From Nostoc sp. UHCC 0302 (GTDB lineage Bacteria > Cyanobacteriota > Cyanobacteriia > Cyanobacteriales > Nostocaceae): 64,000 nucleotides of DNA. Position 1 is the stretch's first letter; each line of letters begins with the position of its first letter. Both the position numbers and the translations under genes were made by a program. The stretch lies in contig NZ_CP151099.1 in the NCBI RefSeq assembly GCF_038096175.1, forward strand, positions 5,992,001 to 6,056,000, read 5' to 3'. Below are positions 41,829-50,232 of this stretch, piece after piece. Under the pieces are notes generated by a model, which saw only the letters and a program-made list of their open reading frames with translations, was not told where the DNA came from and ran no database searches.

Positions 41829-42572
41829 TCAGTCCCCTACAAACAGCGCTTCCCAGTTAGGGATGGCTTCCCGTTGGGCGATTAATAATTGCTGAATTCC
41901 TTTCTCTGCAAAATCTAGTAGCTGATTCAACTGAGTGCGGCTAAAGCTGCCTTCTTCTGCTGTGCCTTGGACTTCAATGATTCCCAAGTGCTGATTCATC
42001 ACTACATTGAAATCTACTGTTGCAGCTACGTCTTCGAGATAATTCAGATCCAAAAATGACTCGCCCTGCAATAACCCTACGGAAACTGCTGCTACCTGTC
42101 CAGATAGAGGCGATCGCTTTAATACTCCCTGCTGCAATAATTGAGAAATTGCATGAGCCAAGGCCACGAATGAGCCTGTTATCGCTGCTGTCCTCGTTCC
42201 TGCATCTGCTTGCAATACATCGGTATCCACAGTCAGCGTTAGTTCTCCTAGTGCCTCAAAATCTAATGCTGCCCTTAAACTACGCCCAATTAAACGTTGA
42301 ATTTCTTGCGTCCGACCAGATAATTTTAATAATTCTCTTTCTTGGCGTCTGTGTGTAGCAGATGGTAGCATTCGATACTCTGCTGTTAACCAGCCTTTAC
42401 CAGTTCCTTCAAGAAACCTGGGAACGCCTTGAGTAATGCTGACAGTACAGAGTACCTGAGTTTCTCCACATTTGATCAGAACGGAACCGGGAGCAAAACG
42501 GGTGAAACTAGGGTAAAAACTGAGCGGACGTAGTTCGTAGGGAAGACGACCGTCTGGACGCTGCCAAGCCAT
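41829..42572 (-). CDS. rph: Ribonuclease PH
   Basis: Phosphorolytic 3'-5' exoribonuclease that trims tRNA 3' ends. It has 247 residues, the standard length. Motifs: [17 protein letters not shown] at the start (RPDGR), [30 protein letters not shown] with the RQERE region, [16 protein letters not shown] (phosphate-binding GTRTAAI) and [18 protein letters not shown]. All conserved phosphate- and metal-binding residues are seen. ATG 42572. It probably forms a hexameric ring, as known for the family. Next to pgl on the same strand, but separated by a repeat. Confidence 0.97.
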   Translation of the reverse strand: MAWQRPDGRLPYELRPLSFYPSFTRFAPGSVLIKCGETQVLCTVSITQGVPRFLEGTGKGWLTAEYRMLPSATHRRQERELLKLSGRTQEIQRLIGRSLRAALDFEALGELTLTVDTDVLQADAGTRTAAITGSFVALAHAISQLLQQGVLKRSPLSGQVAAVSVGLLQGESFLDLNYLEDVAATVDFNVVMNQHLGIIEVQGTAEEGSFSRTQLNQLLDFAEKGIQQLLIAQREAIPNWEALFVGD

Positions 42573-42999
42573 TGGAGTTGCCTCAAATAGAATACTGCCT
42601 TAAGGTTACCTCAGTGTTGCAAATCATCTGAGTGTTGTGTCGGAGAGTTAGCATTTAGCTAAGGAATCGAGAGCAGAGTCTTATAATATTCCAGGATAGG
42701 GATAGTGCGATCGTAGAATATTTCTCTACGGTGCTGCACGATTTCAGATTGGTCATCTGGTAAAGAAAGCCTCAAGAAACAGCTAACTATGACAGCTTCG
42801 GGTACTTGTAGATAAATTGCTTAATCTAGCTACTGCCCTAAATAACTCTTGACTTTATAACAAACGTAGTGTTTGACTAAAAGTGCAATTTGCCAAATAC
42901 AATACGCCTGTAAAAAACAGATTGATTATAGAGGCAGATCAGCAATGGCTACTTTCAGCAAAAGCTTTTAATTCGTTGTGATTTTTTGAACTTCGTCCT
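42573..42999. other. Intergenic region between divergent genes
   Basis: Promoter-containing spacer of 427 bp between rph and the BtuR-like gene. No repeat, RNA or operator was recognised. Confidence 0.5.
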
Positions 43000-43536
43000 A
43001 TGGTTGCCCAGTTAGAAACTCAAAGTGTAAATTCGGCTCTTACCTTACCATATCCAGTTGAAGGTCTAGTGCAAGTTTTCACTAGCTCTCATCGGAACTT
43101 TTTTACCAGTGTTATGGCTCAAGGATTGAGAATTGCTGGTCAAGGCACGCCAGTGTTAATAGTGCAGTTCCTCAAAGGGGGTATTCGTCAAGGACAAGAA
43201 CGGCCCATGCAGCTGGGACAAAATTTAGATTGGATTCGCTGTGATTTACCTCGATGCATTGATACGCCGCACTTAGATGATACGGAGCATCAAGCTTTAC
43301 AAAAGCTATGGCAGTATACACAGCAGGTAGTGTACGAAGGTAAGTATTCTCTAGTTGTTTTAGATGAGTTAAGTTTAGCGATTAACTTTGGTTTAATTCC
43401 CGAAACAGAAGTTTTAGCGTTTCTGGCAAAACGCCCTCCCCACGTCGATATCATTCTCACAGGGCCAGAGATGCCCAAGTCTCTTTTAGATGTGGCTGAC
43501 CAAATTACAGAAATCCGTCGCAGTCATCAACCCTAA
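43000..43536 (+). CDS. BtuR/CobO-like P-loop protein with degenerate Walker A
   Basis: A 178-residue protein aligning by eye with ATP:corrinoid adenosyltransferases of the BtuR/CobO family: the first strand (VEGLVQVFT), LRIAGQGTPVLIVQFLKG, WQYTQQVVYEGKYSLVVLDEL (Walker B-like) and RPPHVDIILTGPEMP plus LLDVADQITEIR. The P-loop GNGKGKTT of the active enzymes is replaced by SSHRNFFT, so the ATP-binding lysine is missing. Corrinoid adenosylation is therefore doubtful; it may be a regulatory or repurposed paralogue. It is followed 56 bp later by dcd on the same strand, perhaps as an operon. Homology is clear, activity is not. Confidence 0.8.
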   Translation: MVAQLETQSVNSALTLPYPVEGLVQVFTSSHRNFFTSVMAQGLRIAGQGTPVLIVQFLKGGIRQGQERPMQLGQNLDWIRCDLPRCIDTPHLDDTEHQALQKLWQYTQQVVYEGKYSLVVLDELSLAINFGLIPETEVLAFLAKRPPHVDIILTGPEMPKSLLDVADQITEIRRSHQP

Positions 43537-43592
43537 ACAAAATGCTCAGTTCACGATATCCTAGTAGTTCTGTTTGAATTAGCTGTGAACTT

Positions 43593-44192
43593 GTGATTAA
43601 GAACGATATCTGGATTACTGAAATGGCTCAAAAAGGTATGATTTCGCCTTTTGAGCCAAGCCTAATCCGCAAAGTGCAAAAAAATGAATCTGTAGCAGTT
43701 CAACCTGTAATCAGCTACGGTTTGTCTTCTTATGGCTACGATATACGCCTTTCCTCGGCTGAGTTCCGCATTTTTCGCCACATTCCCGGAACCGTTGTAG
43801 ACCCCAAAAACTTTAATCCCCATAATCTAGAGCCGACATCACTGCATACTGATGACAGTGGCAGTTACTTTATATTACCTGCTCACTCTTATGGTTTAGG
43901 AGTTGCCCTAGAGAAATTGCAGGTTCCAGAGAATATCACAGTGATTTGCATAGGTAAATCTACGTATGCACGTTGTGGAATAATAGCCAATCTAACGCCT
44001 GCTGAAGCTGCATGGCGGGGTCATTTAACTTTAGAATTTTCCAATTCTTCCAGCGCTGATTGTCGCATCTACGCTAACGAAGGCGTGGTGCAATTGCTAT
44101 TTCTAGAAGGGGAACCTTGCGCTATCAGTTATGCAGCTCGTCAGGGTAAATATCAAGACCAGCTAGAGATTGTAACTTTAGCTAAAATCTAA
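43593..44192 (+). CDS. dcd: dCTP deaminase
   Basis: Deaminates dCTP to dUTP for dTMP synthesis. It has 199 residues. The start is GTG 43593 (V/MIKNDIWITEMAQKGMI), as usual for Dcd. Family motifs: SYGLSSYGYDIRLS, the active-site segment GKSTYARCGIIANLTPAEAAW (with the Arg and Glu used for deamination) and EFSNSSSADCRIYANEGVVQ. The next functional gene of this pathway in the window, thyX, lies 560 bp downstream on the opposite strand. The pairing of Dcd with ThyX fits a route dCTP to dUTP to dUMP to dTMP. Confidence 0.95.
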   Translation: MIKNDIWITEMAQKGMISPFEPSLIRKVQKNESVAVQPVISYGLSSYGYDIRLSSAEFRIFRHIPGTVVDPKNFNPHNLEPTSLHTDDSGSYFILPAHSYGLGVALEKLQVPENITVICIGKSTYARCGIIANLTPAEAAWRGHLTLEFSNSSSADCRIYANEGVVQLLFLEGEPCAISYAARQGKYQDQLEIVTLAKI

Positions 44193-44222
44193 GTAATTCA
44201 AGATAAAAACTTCGAATAAGCT

Positions 44223-44273
44223 AGGGAGCTAATCTTGCTTTACTAAATGGTACTTTTCATACTATTGTGCGAT
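44223..44273 (-). pseudogene. Degenerate copy of the thyX 3' end
   Basis: On the minus strand this reads AIAQ-stop-YEK and, after one base deletion, KARLAP-stop, matching the last 17 codons of the real thyX (44759-44811) at about 80% nucleotide identity. TGG has become TAG, and a base is missing in the Leu-Gly codons. Similarity does not extend upstream. Confidence 0.75.
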
Positions 44274-44481
44274 CGCCTAAAATCAAACCCAACAATAAGA
44301 ATGCGTTAGAGTAATTTAGTGTAGGTATCGCTCCCAACGCCTACAATATCCAGTTTAGATAATTAACTTGGCATGGCGATCGCAGGTTCAAGCTCGATGA
44401 GTTTTCAATGATTGTTTGTCGTTGTCGGGCAATCTAGCTAGGTAAAATATATTTATTTAACTCTGAATAAGAGGCACGAGT

Positions 44482-44758
44482 ATGGAAATTCAATAATTAA
44501 AAGCAATTGATTAAAGAAACTATGCGTGAAGTCTTACAAGAAGAAAGACTCCGCCTCTGCCAAATTCTTATACCTTACATAAGCGATGATGAGCAAAGCA
44601 AACTTGAGGCCGAGTTTGGTTCACCTTTAGAAGATGCTGATGATGAATTAATTGATATGACTGATTGGGTGAAAAATCGTAATCAAATAATTAATACATC
44701 CAACAGCGATCGCCCTTTAGGAGGCCGATAAGCCAGTATCCTGCTGAGTTAGAAGTTA
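44482..44758 (+). pseudogene. Remnant of a small antitoxin-like two-gene cassette
   Basis: ATG 44482, preceded by a GAGG-type ribosome site, begins MEIQ but meets TAA at 44494; after an apparent one-base insertion near 44508 the frame continues as KETMREVLQEERLRLCQILI to a stop at 44729-44731. The last codons overlap a GGAGG and an ATAAGC that may be a former ATGAGC start, encoding SQYPAELEVK, similar to the start of ParD-type antitoxins, before running into the thyX end at 44759. The first ORF is an acidic small protein without recognised domain. The decay pattern (one nonsense, one frameshift, one lost start) is my reading of the sequence. Confidence 0.5.
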
Positions 44759-45478
44759 AGGCGCTAATCTTGCTCTACCTAAACGCTGTTTTTCATACCA
44801 TTGTGCGATTGCTGGGGCCCAATCTTCAAAATGCGGCCACATCATTTCACACAACTTTTGAATTTCTAGTTGAGCATCTTTCTTATTTCTCAAGTCGCAA
44901 AAATGTAAAAAAGACCTTAAATTAAAACTAACTACAAAATGCTGACGATAATCAAAGGGAACTTTACCTCTGGCGTGTTCTTCAGACATTCCCGCTTCAA
45001 AATCAGCTTTGTAGCGTTTAGCTGCTTCTAAACACCACTGCAAATCTGCTGCTCGTTGTTCTGGTGAATAGTGATACTTTTTGCCTTGTCTATCAGTGTA
45101 ATAACCAACGGGACGCAGGTAAAAAACTTCTTCTATATCTTTTTTACCCGCGATTACATCATTGAATTGGTTACCAGTATATCTAAATGACTGAACATCA
45201 AATGATACACCTACCCGATGAGTACGAGCCTGCTGCATCACACTATGGGGAAAGTAGCCACAGTTAAAAACAATCTGGGGATGCTCTAAAGGGCCGTAAT
45301 GTCCCCTCTCACCGGCTAAAAGTCGTTTAACAATAATTTCGCCGCTTTGTGACTCTGAGGGCCATGAGTCGCGCTCATCAAACACGAACCCATCAGTATA
45401 GTCCTGGTGCATCGCAGCATATATCACTTGCTGCGGGTTTGGTGTTTTGGCAATAACCTCTACTCTAAATCGATCCAT
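44756..45478 (-). CDS. thyX: Flavin-dependent thymidylate synthase
   Basis: Makes dTMP from dUMP with methylene-tetrahydrofolate and FADH2. It has 240 residues. The ThyX motif is present as RTHRVGVSFDVQSFRY (residues 85-100), and YFPHSVMQQARTHR lies just before it. C-terminal helices (FNLRSFLHFCDLRNKKDAQ, with the flavin/dUMP-binding Arg region) are complete. ATG 45478. The last codons are duplicated as a degenerate copy at 44223-44273, and a decayed cassette abuts the stop codon. No thyA is in the window. Together with dcd it supplies thymidylate. Confidence 0.95.
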   Translation of the reverse strand: MDRFRVEVIAKTPNPQQVIYAAMHQDYTDGFVFDERDSWPSESQSGEIIVKRLLAGERGHYGPLEHPQIVFNCGYFPHSVMQQARTHRVGVSFDVQSFRYTGNQFNDVIAGKKDIEEVFYLRPVGYYTDRQGKKYHYSPEQRAADLQWCLEAAKRYKADFEAGMSEEHARGKVPFDYRQHFVVSFNLRSFLHFCDLRNKKDAQLEIQKLCEMMWPHFEDWAPAIAQWYEKQRLGRARLAP

Positions 45479-45633
45479 TACTTCCTAGAAACTCTATTTT
45501 TAACTGAAAGTGCTTACCAGTAAGGAGCAAAGCCTATTTGTTAGACACAGCTATAAACTCGATCCACCATCATATCTCTGCCTTGCACTTCGGTTTAGAT
45601 AGATTAAGATACTTTACAAAATTTAATAATTTT

Positions 45634-45651
45634 GTTACAGTTGTTTACATA
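45634..45651 (+). promoter_or_regulatory. HLR1-like direct repeat (RpaB site) upstream of hli
   Basis: GTTACAGTTGTTTACATA contains GTTACA and TTTACA as direct repeats with the spacing of the HLR1 element bound by RpaB upstream of high-light genes in cyanobacteria. It lies 24 bp before the hli start codon. One position differs from the consensus. Confidence 0.6.
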
Positions 45652-45674
45652 AGAAACAACAGGGGGATAATGAT

Positions 45675-45890
45675 ATGCGTACAAGTACTGCTATTGTTGA
45701 CGATCAGGGCAAACTGAACAACTTTGCGATCGAGCCAAAGATTTATGTAGATGAGCAAGGCGATCGCACTGGGTTCACGCCCTACGCAGAACTACTCAAC
45801 GGTCGTCTAGCAATGATTGGTTTTGTTTCTCTAATAGCATTAGAAGTTTTGACAGGACACGGCATTATTGGTCTTTTGGCAAGTCTGTAA
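45675..45890 (+). CDS. hli: High-light-inducible protein (one-helix CAB-like)
   Basis: A 71-residue thylakoid protein with one transmembrane helix in its C-terminal half. The chlorophyll-binding motif [20 protein letters not shown] corresponds to ExxNGRxAMxGF of LHC-superfamily helices. Hli proteins bind chlorophyll and carotenoid and protect photosystem assembly under excess light. AGGGGGATAATGAT supplies the ribosome site for ATG 45675. The HLR1-like element just upstream indicates light-stress control through RpaB (inferred from motif). A clear terminator follows at 45935. Confidence 0.95.
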   Translation: MRTSTAIVDDQGKLNNFAIEPKIYVDEQGDRTGFTPYAELLNGRLAMIGFVSLIALEVLTGHGIIGLLASL

Positions 45891-45934
45891 CAACTGATTT
45901 GAGTTTATATAGTGAAACTCTTAGCAAAACTTAG

Positions 45935-45957
45935 AGACGGGAAAGTTCCCGTCTTTT
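45935..45957 (+). terminator. Rho-independent terminator of hli
   Basis: AGACGGGAA-AG-TTCCCGTCT, a 9-bp stem with a tight loop, runs directly into TTTT, 45 bp after the hli stop. Confidence 0.88.
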
Positions 45958-46036
45958 AATTTATGGAAAATTTAGTGGTATGTTGAAAATATACTGATAG
46001 CAAAAGCCGTTCTTAGGTAAAAGTATTGGATAAACT

Positions 46037-46618
46037 ATGGCTTTAACTGCTTCAACAATGTTGCCGCTTGGCACTAAAGCACCAGATTTTGAGCTACCGG
46101 AAGTTGTATCAGGAAAGGCAACTTCACTTTCTAGATTTGCAGATAAAAAAGCGTTATTGGTAATGTTTATTTGTCGACATTGCCCGTTTGTAAAGCACGT
46201 CCAAAAAGAATTGGCGCAGTTAGGAAAAGATTACTTTACAGGTGATTTGGGCATTGTTGCCATTAGCGCGAATGATGCCAAAAACTACCCAGATGATGCA
46301 CCAGAATCGTTACAGGCAATGGTCGCAGAACTTGGGTTGACGTTTCCTTTGTGCTACGACGAAACTCAGGAGACAGCAAAGGCATATACAGCAGCTTGTA
46401 CACCTGATTTTTTTGTATTTGATCAAGAACGCAAACTTGTTTATCGGGGACAATTAGATGATAGTCGCCCTAGTAATGGTAAACCTGTAACGGGTGCAGA
46501 TTTACGTGCAGCCATTGAAGCCGTGTTAGCGGATAAACCTGTTACAACTGACCAAAAGCCGAGTGTCGGTTGCAATATTAAATGGAAACCAGGTAATCAA
46601 CCTAATTATTTTGGTTAA
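46037..46618 (+). CDS. Thioredoxin-fold (AhpC/TSA-like) redox protein
   Basis: A 193-residue protein. LPLGTKAPDFELPEV starts an AhpC/TSA-type thioredoxin fold; the active site FICRHCPFVKHVQKEL has a CxxC pair (CRHC); CTPDFFVFDQERKLVYRGQL carries the cis-Pro region and the final strand. The CxxC at the helix start points to a disulphide reductase or thioredoxin-like function rather than a typical peroxiredoxin (whose site is TxxC). No signal peptide, so cytoplasmic. It stands alone downstream of hli. Close relatives are common in cyanobacteria and other bacteria; the substrate is unknown. Confidence 0.88.
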   Translation: MALTASTMLPLGTKAPDFELPEVVSGKATSLSRFADKKALLVMFICRHCPFVKHVQKELAQLGKDYFTGDLGIVAISANDAKNYPDDAPESLQAMVAELGLTFPLCYDETQETAKAYTAACTPDFFVFDQERKLVYRGQLDDSRPSNGKPVTGADLRAAIEAVLADKPVTTDQKPSVGCNIKWKPGNQPNYFG

Positions 46619-46620
46619 TA

Positions 46621-46706
46621 GGCATCAGAAATTGAGGATTGGATATTAGGTATTGGGTACTGGGTATTGCAAAAGTTATTCCCCAGTCCCCAATCCTTAA
46701 TTCCGA
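46621..46706. repeat. Intergenic GGATTGGGTATTGGG-type inverted repeat
   Basis: Left arm TATTGGGTACTGGGTATTGC, right arm CCCCAGTCCCCAATCC. The same repeat style recurs at 50045-50125, 52650-52790 and 60988-61078, always between genes. Confidence 0.65.
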
Positions 46707-46710
46707 GATA

Positions 46711-47223
46711 TTAATGTTTAATTTCCAGATTAAGGATGTAATGTCCGAGTTGGACTTTTTCTGCCCACAATTCGTATTCTACTCGCAAATGCTCTGGTAA
46801 GGGGTGTCCTGTAAGAGTTAGGCTACTAGTAAAATTACGTAAGCGAATGGGATAATTAGGTTGCAGTGACTCTGCTGGCAACCAATAACGGCTAATACCG
46901 TGAACGCCCTGTTCCCAGAAGTGACGATAACTCACTTGAGCGTTACCTTGCATGGTCATAATTACCCGATAAGGGGAAATCTCTAGCCACAAAATCCTGG
47001 GACTACTAGGGGCATAGGCGTTGCTTTTCTTTTGAGGAAGTGTCTCCTCTGGACTTGGATAACTCGCTACTTCGCAGCTAATTAAGGGCGGTGCAGTCAG
47101 TAATAAATGGAACCGATTAGTATCTTTCTGATACAATGTGCCAGCAGTTTCAACAATAGACCAAACTGGTAGGTCAGTGGAAATAAGTGATAAGCACACG
47201 GGCTTGCGGTGATGGGTCAGCAT
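46711..47223 (-). CDS. Conserved hypothetical protein
   Basis: A 170-residue protein without recognised domain. It has alternating hydrophobic stretches suggesting a beta-rich fold (VCLSLISTDLPVWSIVETAG, RFHLLLTAPPLISCEV, RILWLEISPYRVIMTMQGNA) and conserved-looking aromatic segments (WEQGVHGISRYWLPAESL, YELWAEKVQLGHYILNLEI). No signal peptide or transmembrane helix. Codon use and composition match neighbouring genes, so it is probably real. Convergent with the thioredoxin-fold gene across a repeat. I do not know a function. Confidence 0.7.
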   Translation of the reverse strand: MLTHHRKPVCLSLISTDLPVWSIVETAGTLYQKDTNRFHLLLTAPPLISCEVASYPSPEETLPQKKSNAYAPSSPRILWLEISPYRVIMTMQGNAQVSYRHFWEQGVHGISRYWLPAESLQPNYPIRLRNFTSSLTLTGHPLPEHLRVEYELWAEKVQLGHYILNLEIKH

Positions 47224-48087
47224 GGGAGCGATAAGGGCTAAAAGCTATTGAACACAATGAAATGAACACTAAAGGTCTAGCAAGTCAGGGCAAATAACTA
47301 AATAGTAAAACATGCTTCATATTAACTGAATCTGCTCATTTTTTAAGCTTGCCAAATCAGCGTGTAAACAGGTGCTATTTAAGTTTAAAAAGCAAAAACA
47401 AAGCTTTTTATAGGGAAAGCTAATCGAAACTAAAGCTTGTAAATATTTTTGTGAATTTTATCTGGATACAGCCTCAATATAGTAAAAATACTTTATGTGT
47501 AAGCCCTAACTGTAACGGGTGATGGTTCTTTGCGATCGCTTCCCATATCTCGTATTGTTAAACCTTTGCAACAAGGGACGGCAATCATTCGGGATGCGGC
47601 TTAGTGATTATTGTGTAAGTTTTGGCAATAATACCATTTTTGTATAAAGATGAGCATAATTCAGCCTGCGTTCGGCTTTGTCGTTCTCGCAGGGTGAGGA
47701 CGCTTTGTTTATATAGCCTAGCCTTCTGCCTATGGGAAATTTAGTGCATCTTTACAAAGAATTGGTATTAGACTTGATATGAATCTAACAACTTGTATAA
47801 CTACACAGCTTATTACGCACGTCAAATCTGGTGTAAGACTCTTAAGATAGTTAGCGGATTTGATTTAACTTCTGAAATGAAAACCAACAAACATTTTGAT
47901 GCTAGTTATGCGTTAGCTATGCAACAAACTTATTTGAATGTTAGTGAATTTATAATAAAAATCTTTTAGTTTAAGGCTTAGATTACCGACTTTTCATAGA
48001 AGTCAGTAATTTTATTATTCACAAATAATTAAGGATTGTTATATATTGCTTATCAAAACGCTTAAAAAGACCAGCAAAAATATTGTA
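47224..48087. other. Intergenic region
   Basis: An 864-bp AT-rich stretch with no supported gene. Around 47660-47710 there are short GC-richer repeat fragments (GCGTTCGGCTTTGTCGTTCT). No RNA gene recognised. Confidence 0.55.
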
Positions 48088-49053
48088 TTAGAACATTCTG
48101 TTGCGATTATGGGGTGCGTCAAAATCAATTAGTGGCCCTTTTGGCACAATGCGGGTTGGATTAACTTGAGGATGGCTCCTATAATAATGCCGTTTGATGT
48201 GATCAAGGTTACAAGTTTCCTTAACATTTGGCAGTTGGTAAAGTTCTTTAAGATAATTCCATAAATTGGGATAATCTACAATACGACGTAAGTTGCATTT
48301 GAAATGCACATAATAAACTGCATCAAAGCGAAATAGAGTAGTGAATAAACACCAGTCCGCTTCAGTAATTTGATTCCCGCAGAGATAACGTTGGTTTTCT
48401 AATACTTTTTCCCAGTAATCAAGAGCCGCAAACAATTCTGTAACTGCTTCATCATAAGCTGACTGAGTAGTAGCAAATCCTGCGCGGTACACACCGTTAT
48501 TAATGGGTTGGTAAATTGCGTCAATTGTCTCATCAACTATTTTTTGCAAATCTTCTGGATAAAAATTGATATTTTGTTTTGCAAAAGCATTGAATTCTGT
48601 ATCAAACATCCGGATGATTTCACGGGATTCATTATTGACAATTGTCCCTTTTTCCTTATCCCATAAAACTGGAACTGTTACCCGACCAGTATAGCTAGGA
48701 TCAGCCTTCAGATAAATTTGCCAGAGATATTCAGTACCATTGACTGTATCAGGAATACACCCTGGTTCCTCGGTAAATTCCCAACCGTTTTGATCAATTT
48801 CCGCAGCAACTACAGATAAGCCAATAACATCTTCTAAACCTTTTAACTGGCGAAGAATCACAGTGCGACACGCCCAAGGACAAGCCCAGGAAATATACAA
48901 ATGATAGCGCCCAGCTTCAGCTTTAAAGCCACTTGAACCATCGGCTGTAATCTGATTGCGAAAAGTTGTTGATGGCCGAACAAATCTACCTTTAGAGTCT
49001 TCTTGTTCCCTTTCAGATATCCACTGACCATCTTGAAGGATTCCTAAACCCAT
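48088..49053 (-). CDS. Glutathionyl-hydroquinone reductase (GST Xi, YqjG/ECM4 type)
   Basis: Reduces glutathionyl-hydroquinones using glutathione. It has 321 residues. The catalytic cysteine is in SWACPWACRTVILRQLKGLE (CPWA motif of class Xi). The N-terminal thioredoxin-like part ends with PVLWDKEKGTIVNNESREII (glutathione-binding ES pair); the C-terminal helical domain contains EADWCLFTTLFRFDAVY and HFKCNLRRI, both typical of the family. It may act in quinone detoxification in this photosynthetic host (inference). ATG 49053. Upstream on the same strand is gatC, separated by 62 bp. Confidence 0.93.
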   Translation of the reverse strand: MGLGILQDGQWISEREQEDSKGRFVRPSTTFRNQITADGSSGFKAEAGRYHLYISWACPWACRTVILRQLKGLEDVIGLSVVAAEIDQNGWEFTEEPGCIPDTVNGTEYLWQIYLKADPSYTGRVTVPVLWDKEKGTIVNNESREIIRMFDTEFNAFAKQNINFYPEDLQKIVDETIDAIYQPINNGVYRAGFATTQSAYDEAVTELFAALDYWEKVLENQRYLCGNQITEADWCLFTTLFRFDAVYYVHFKCNLRRIVDYPNLWNYLKELYQLPNVKETCNLDHIKRHYYRSHPQVNPTRIVPKGPLIDFDAPHNRNRMF

Positions 49054-49115
49054 AATTATCTCCTATGTCAAAAGTCAAGAGTTAAGGGTTAATATTTGGA
49101 CTTTGGACTGTTGAC

Positions 49116-49406
49116 CTATTCAGCATTCAGGATTTTTGGTACTTTAAAAAATTCGCCTTCTTGTTCAGGCGCACTGCCAAGAATGGCTTCCCTGTCAGCA
49201 TAGGGTTGTAACTCATCCTCTCGCGTTACGTTACTGACATCAATTGCCCTTGTTGTCGGAACTACATTACTGACATCAAGTTCGTTCAGCTGTTGGACAT
49301 AATCCAAAATACTTCCTAGTTGAGTGGTGAATTGCTCCTCTTCTTCTGGTGTCAATTCTAAACGAGCGAGATTAGCTACTTTGCGAACTTGTTCACGATC
49401 AATCAT
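49116..49406 (-). CDS. gatC: Asp-tRNA(Asn)/Glu-tRNA(Gln) amidotransferase subunit C
   Basis: Small scaffold subunit of the GatCAB amidotransferase that converts Glu-tRNA(Gln) to Gln-tRNA(Gln). It has 96 residues, the normal size. The sequence follows the GatC pattern: [57 protein letters not shown] and the end [16 protein letters not shown]. The start is ATG 49406. gatA and gatB are not in the window. The palindromic repeat at 49426-49453 lies just upstream. Confidence 0.96.
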   Translation of the reverse strand: MIDREQVRKVANLARLELTPEEEEQFTTQLGSILDYVQQLNELDVSNVVPTTRAIDVSNVTREDELQPYADREAILGSAPEQEGEFFKVPKILNAE

Positions 49407-49425
49407 ATTTTTTTAGGAGTTAGGA

Positions 49426-49453
49426 GTAGAGACGCTATTAATCGTGTCTGTAC
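49426..49453. repeat. Palindromic repeat, diverged copy
   Basis: GTAGAGACGCTATTAATCGT-type palindrome related to the family at 3817, between gatC and ycf3. Confidence 0.6.
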
Positions 49454-49509
49454 AGGAGTTAGAAGTGAGAAGTTACAATTTATAACTTTTCACTCTTAAC
49501 TCCTCACTT

Positions 49510-50031
49510 TTAGAAGAATACGTCAATTTGCGATCGCCCAGTGGTTTTTAGCCAGTTTTGGGCTTCAATGTAGTTATTGGGAGCCATGCGAATCGCTCTA
49601 ATCCAATAGTCTGCGGCTTGGTCAAACAGCGCTTCCCCAGCATCGTTATCCCCTGCTTCTTTTGCCTTTTCGCCTTGGTGATGATAAATTACGGCAATGT
49701 TATTCAAGGCTTGAGGTAAGCGTGGGTTTAACTCGATCGCATCGTGATAGAACTCTAAAGCCTTGTTATGGTCGCCGTTACTCGCATAAATCAGCCCCAT
49801 GTTGTAGAGAATATAGCTGCGATCGTTAGTATCTTCCTCTAGTGTTAGAGCTTCTTCATAGTAGTCTAATGCTTCAGCATATTCTCCTTCTGCCTGCGCT
49901 GACATACCATCTCGGTAATAAACAAACGCTTCTTTGGCTTTTTTATTGGCTGGCAATATCTTCAGGATAATATCTGCCATCACTGTAAAGGATTTGTCAA
50001 TAAAATTATCGTTTTTTTGTGTTCTTGGCAT
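49510..50031 (-). CDS. ycf3: Photosystem I assembly protein Ycf3
   Basis: TPR chaperone needed for assembly of photosystem I reaction-centre subunits at the thylakoid. ATG 50031 ([20 protein letters not shown]) gives 173 residues, the canonical length; the longer frame to 50169 runs through intergenic repeat. Three TPR motifs are visible: [40 protein letters not shown] and [20 protein letters not shown]. The C-terminal [20 protein letters not shown] is typical. Conserved across cyanobacteria and plastids. Confidence 0.96.
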   Translation of the reverse strand: MPRTQKNDNFIDKSFTVMADIILKILPANKKAKEAFVYYRDGMSAQAEGEYAEALDYYEEALTLEEDTNDRSYILYNMGLIYASNGDHNKALEFYHDAIELNPRLPQALNNIAVIYHHQGEKAKEAGDNDAGEALFDQAADYWIRAIRMAPNNYIEAQNWLKTTGRSQIDVFF

Positions 50032-50044
50032 ATTTGGTTCTGTT

Positions 50045-50232
50045 TTAAGGATTGGGGATAAGTGGTAATGGGGATTGGGTATTAGAAAAACCTTCTCTAA
50101 TCCATAGTATATAGTCCTAGCTTCCAGTCCCCAGTCCGCAGCGATGCACTGAGTTTCGACTACGCTCAACTACCGCTTGTCGTACCCCTCTGGGGAAGCA
50201 AGCTACGCAAAGCGTCCCGCAGGGAAGTGTCC
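50045..50232. repeat. Composite intergenic repeats
   Basis: GGGATTGGGTATTAG and CCAGTCCCCAGTCC arms, followed by GCGATGCACTGAGTTTCGAC and CAAGCTACGCAAAGCGTCCC modules. No coding content. Confidence 0.6.
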
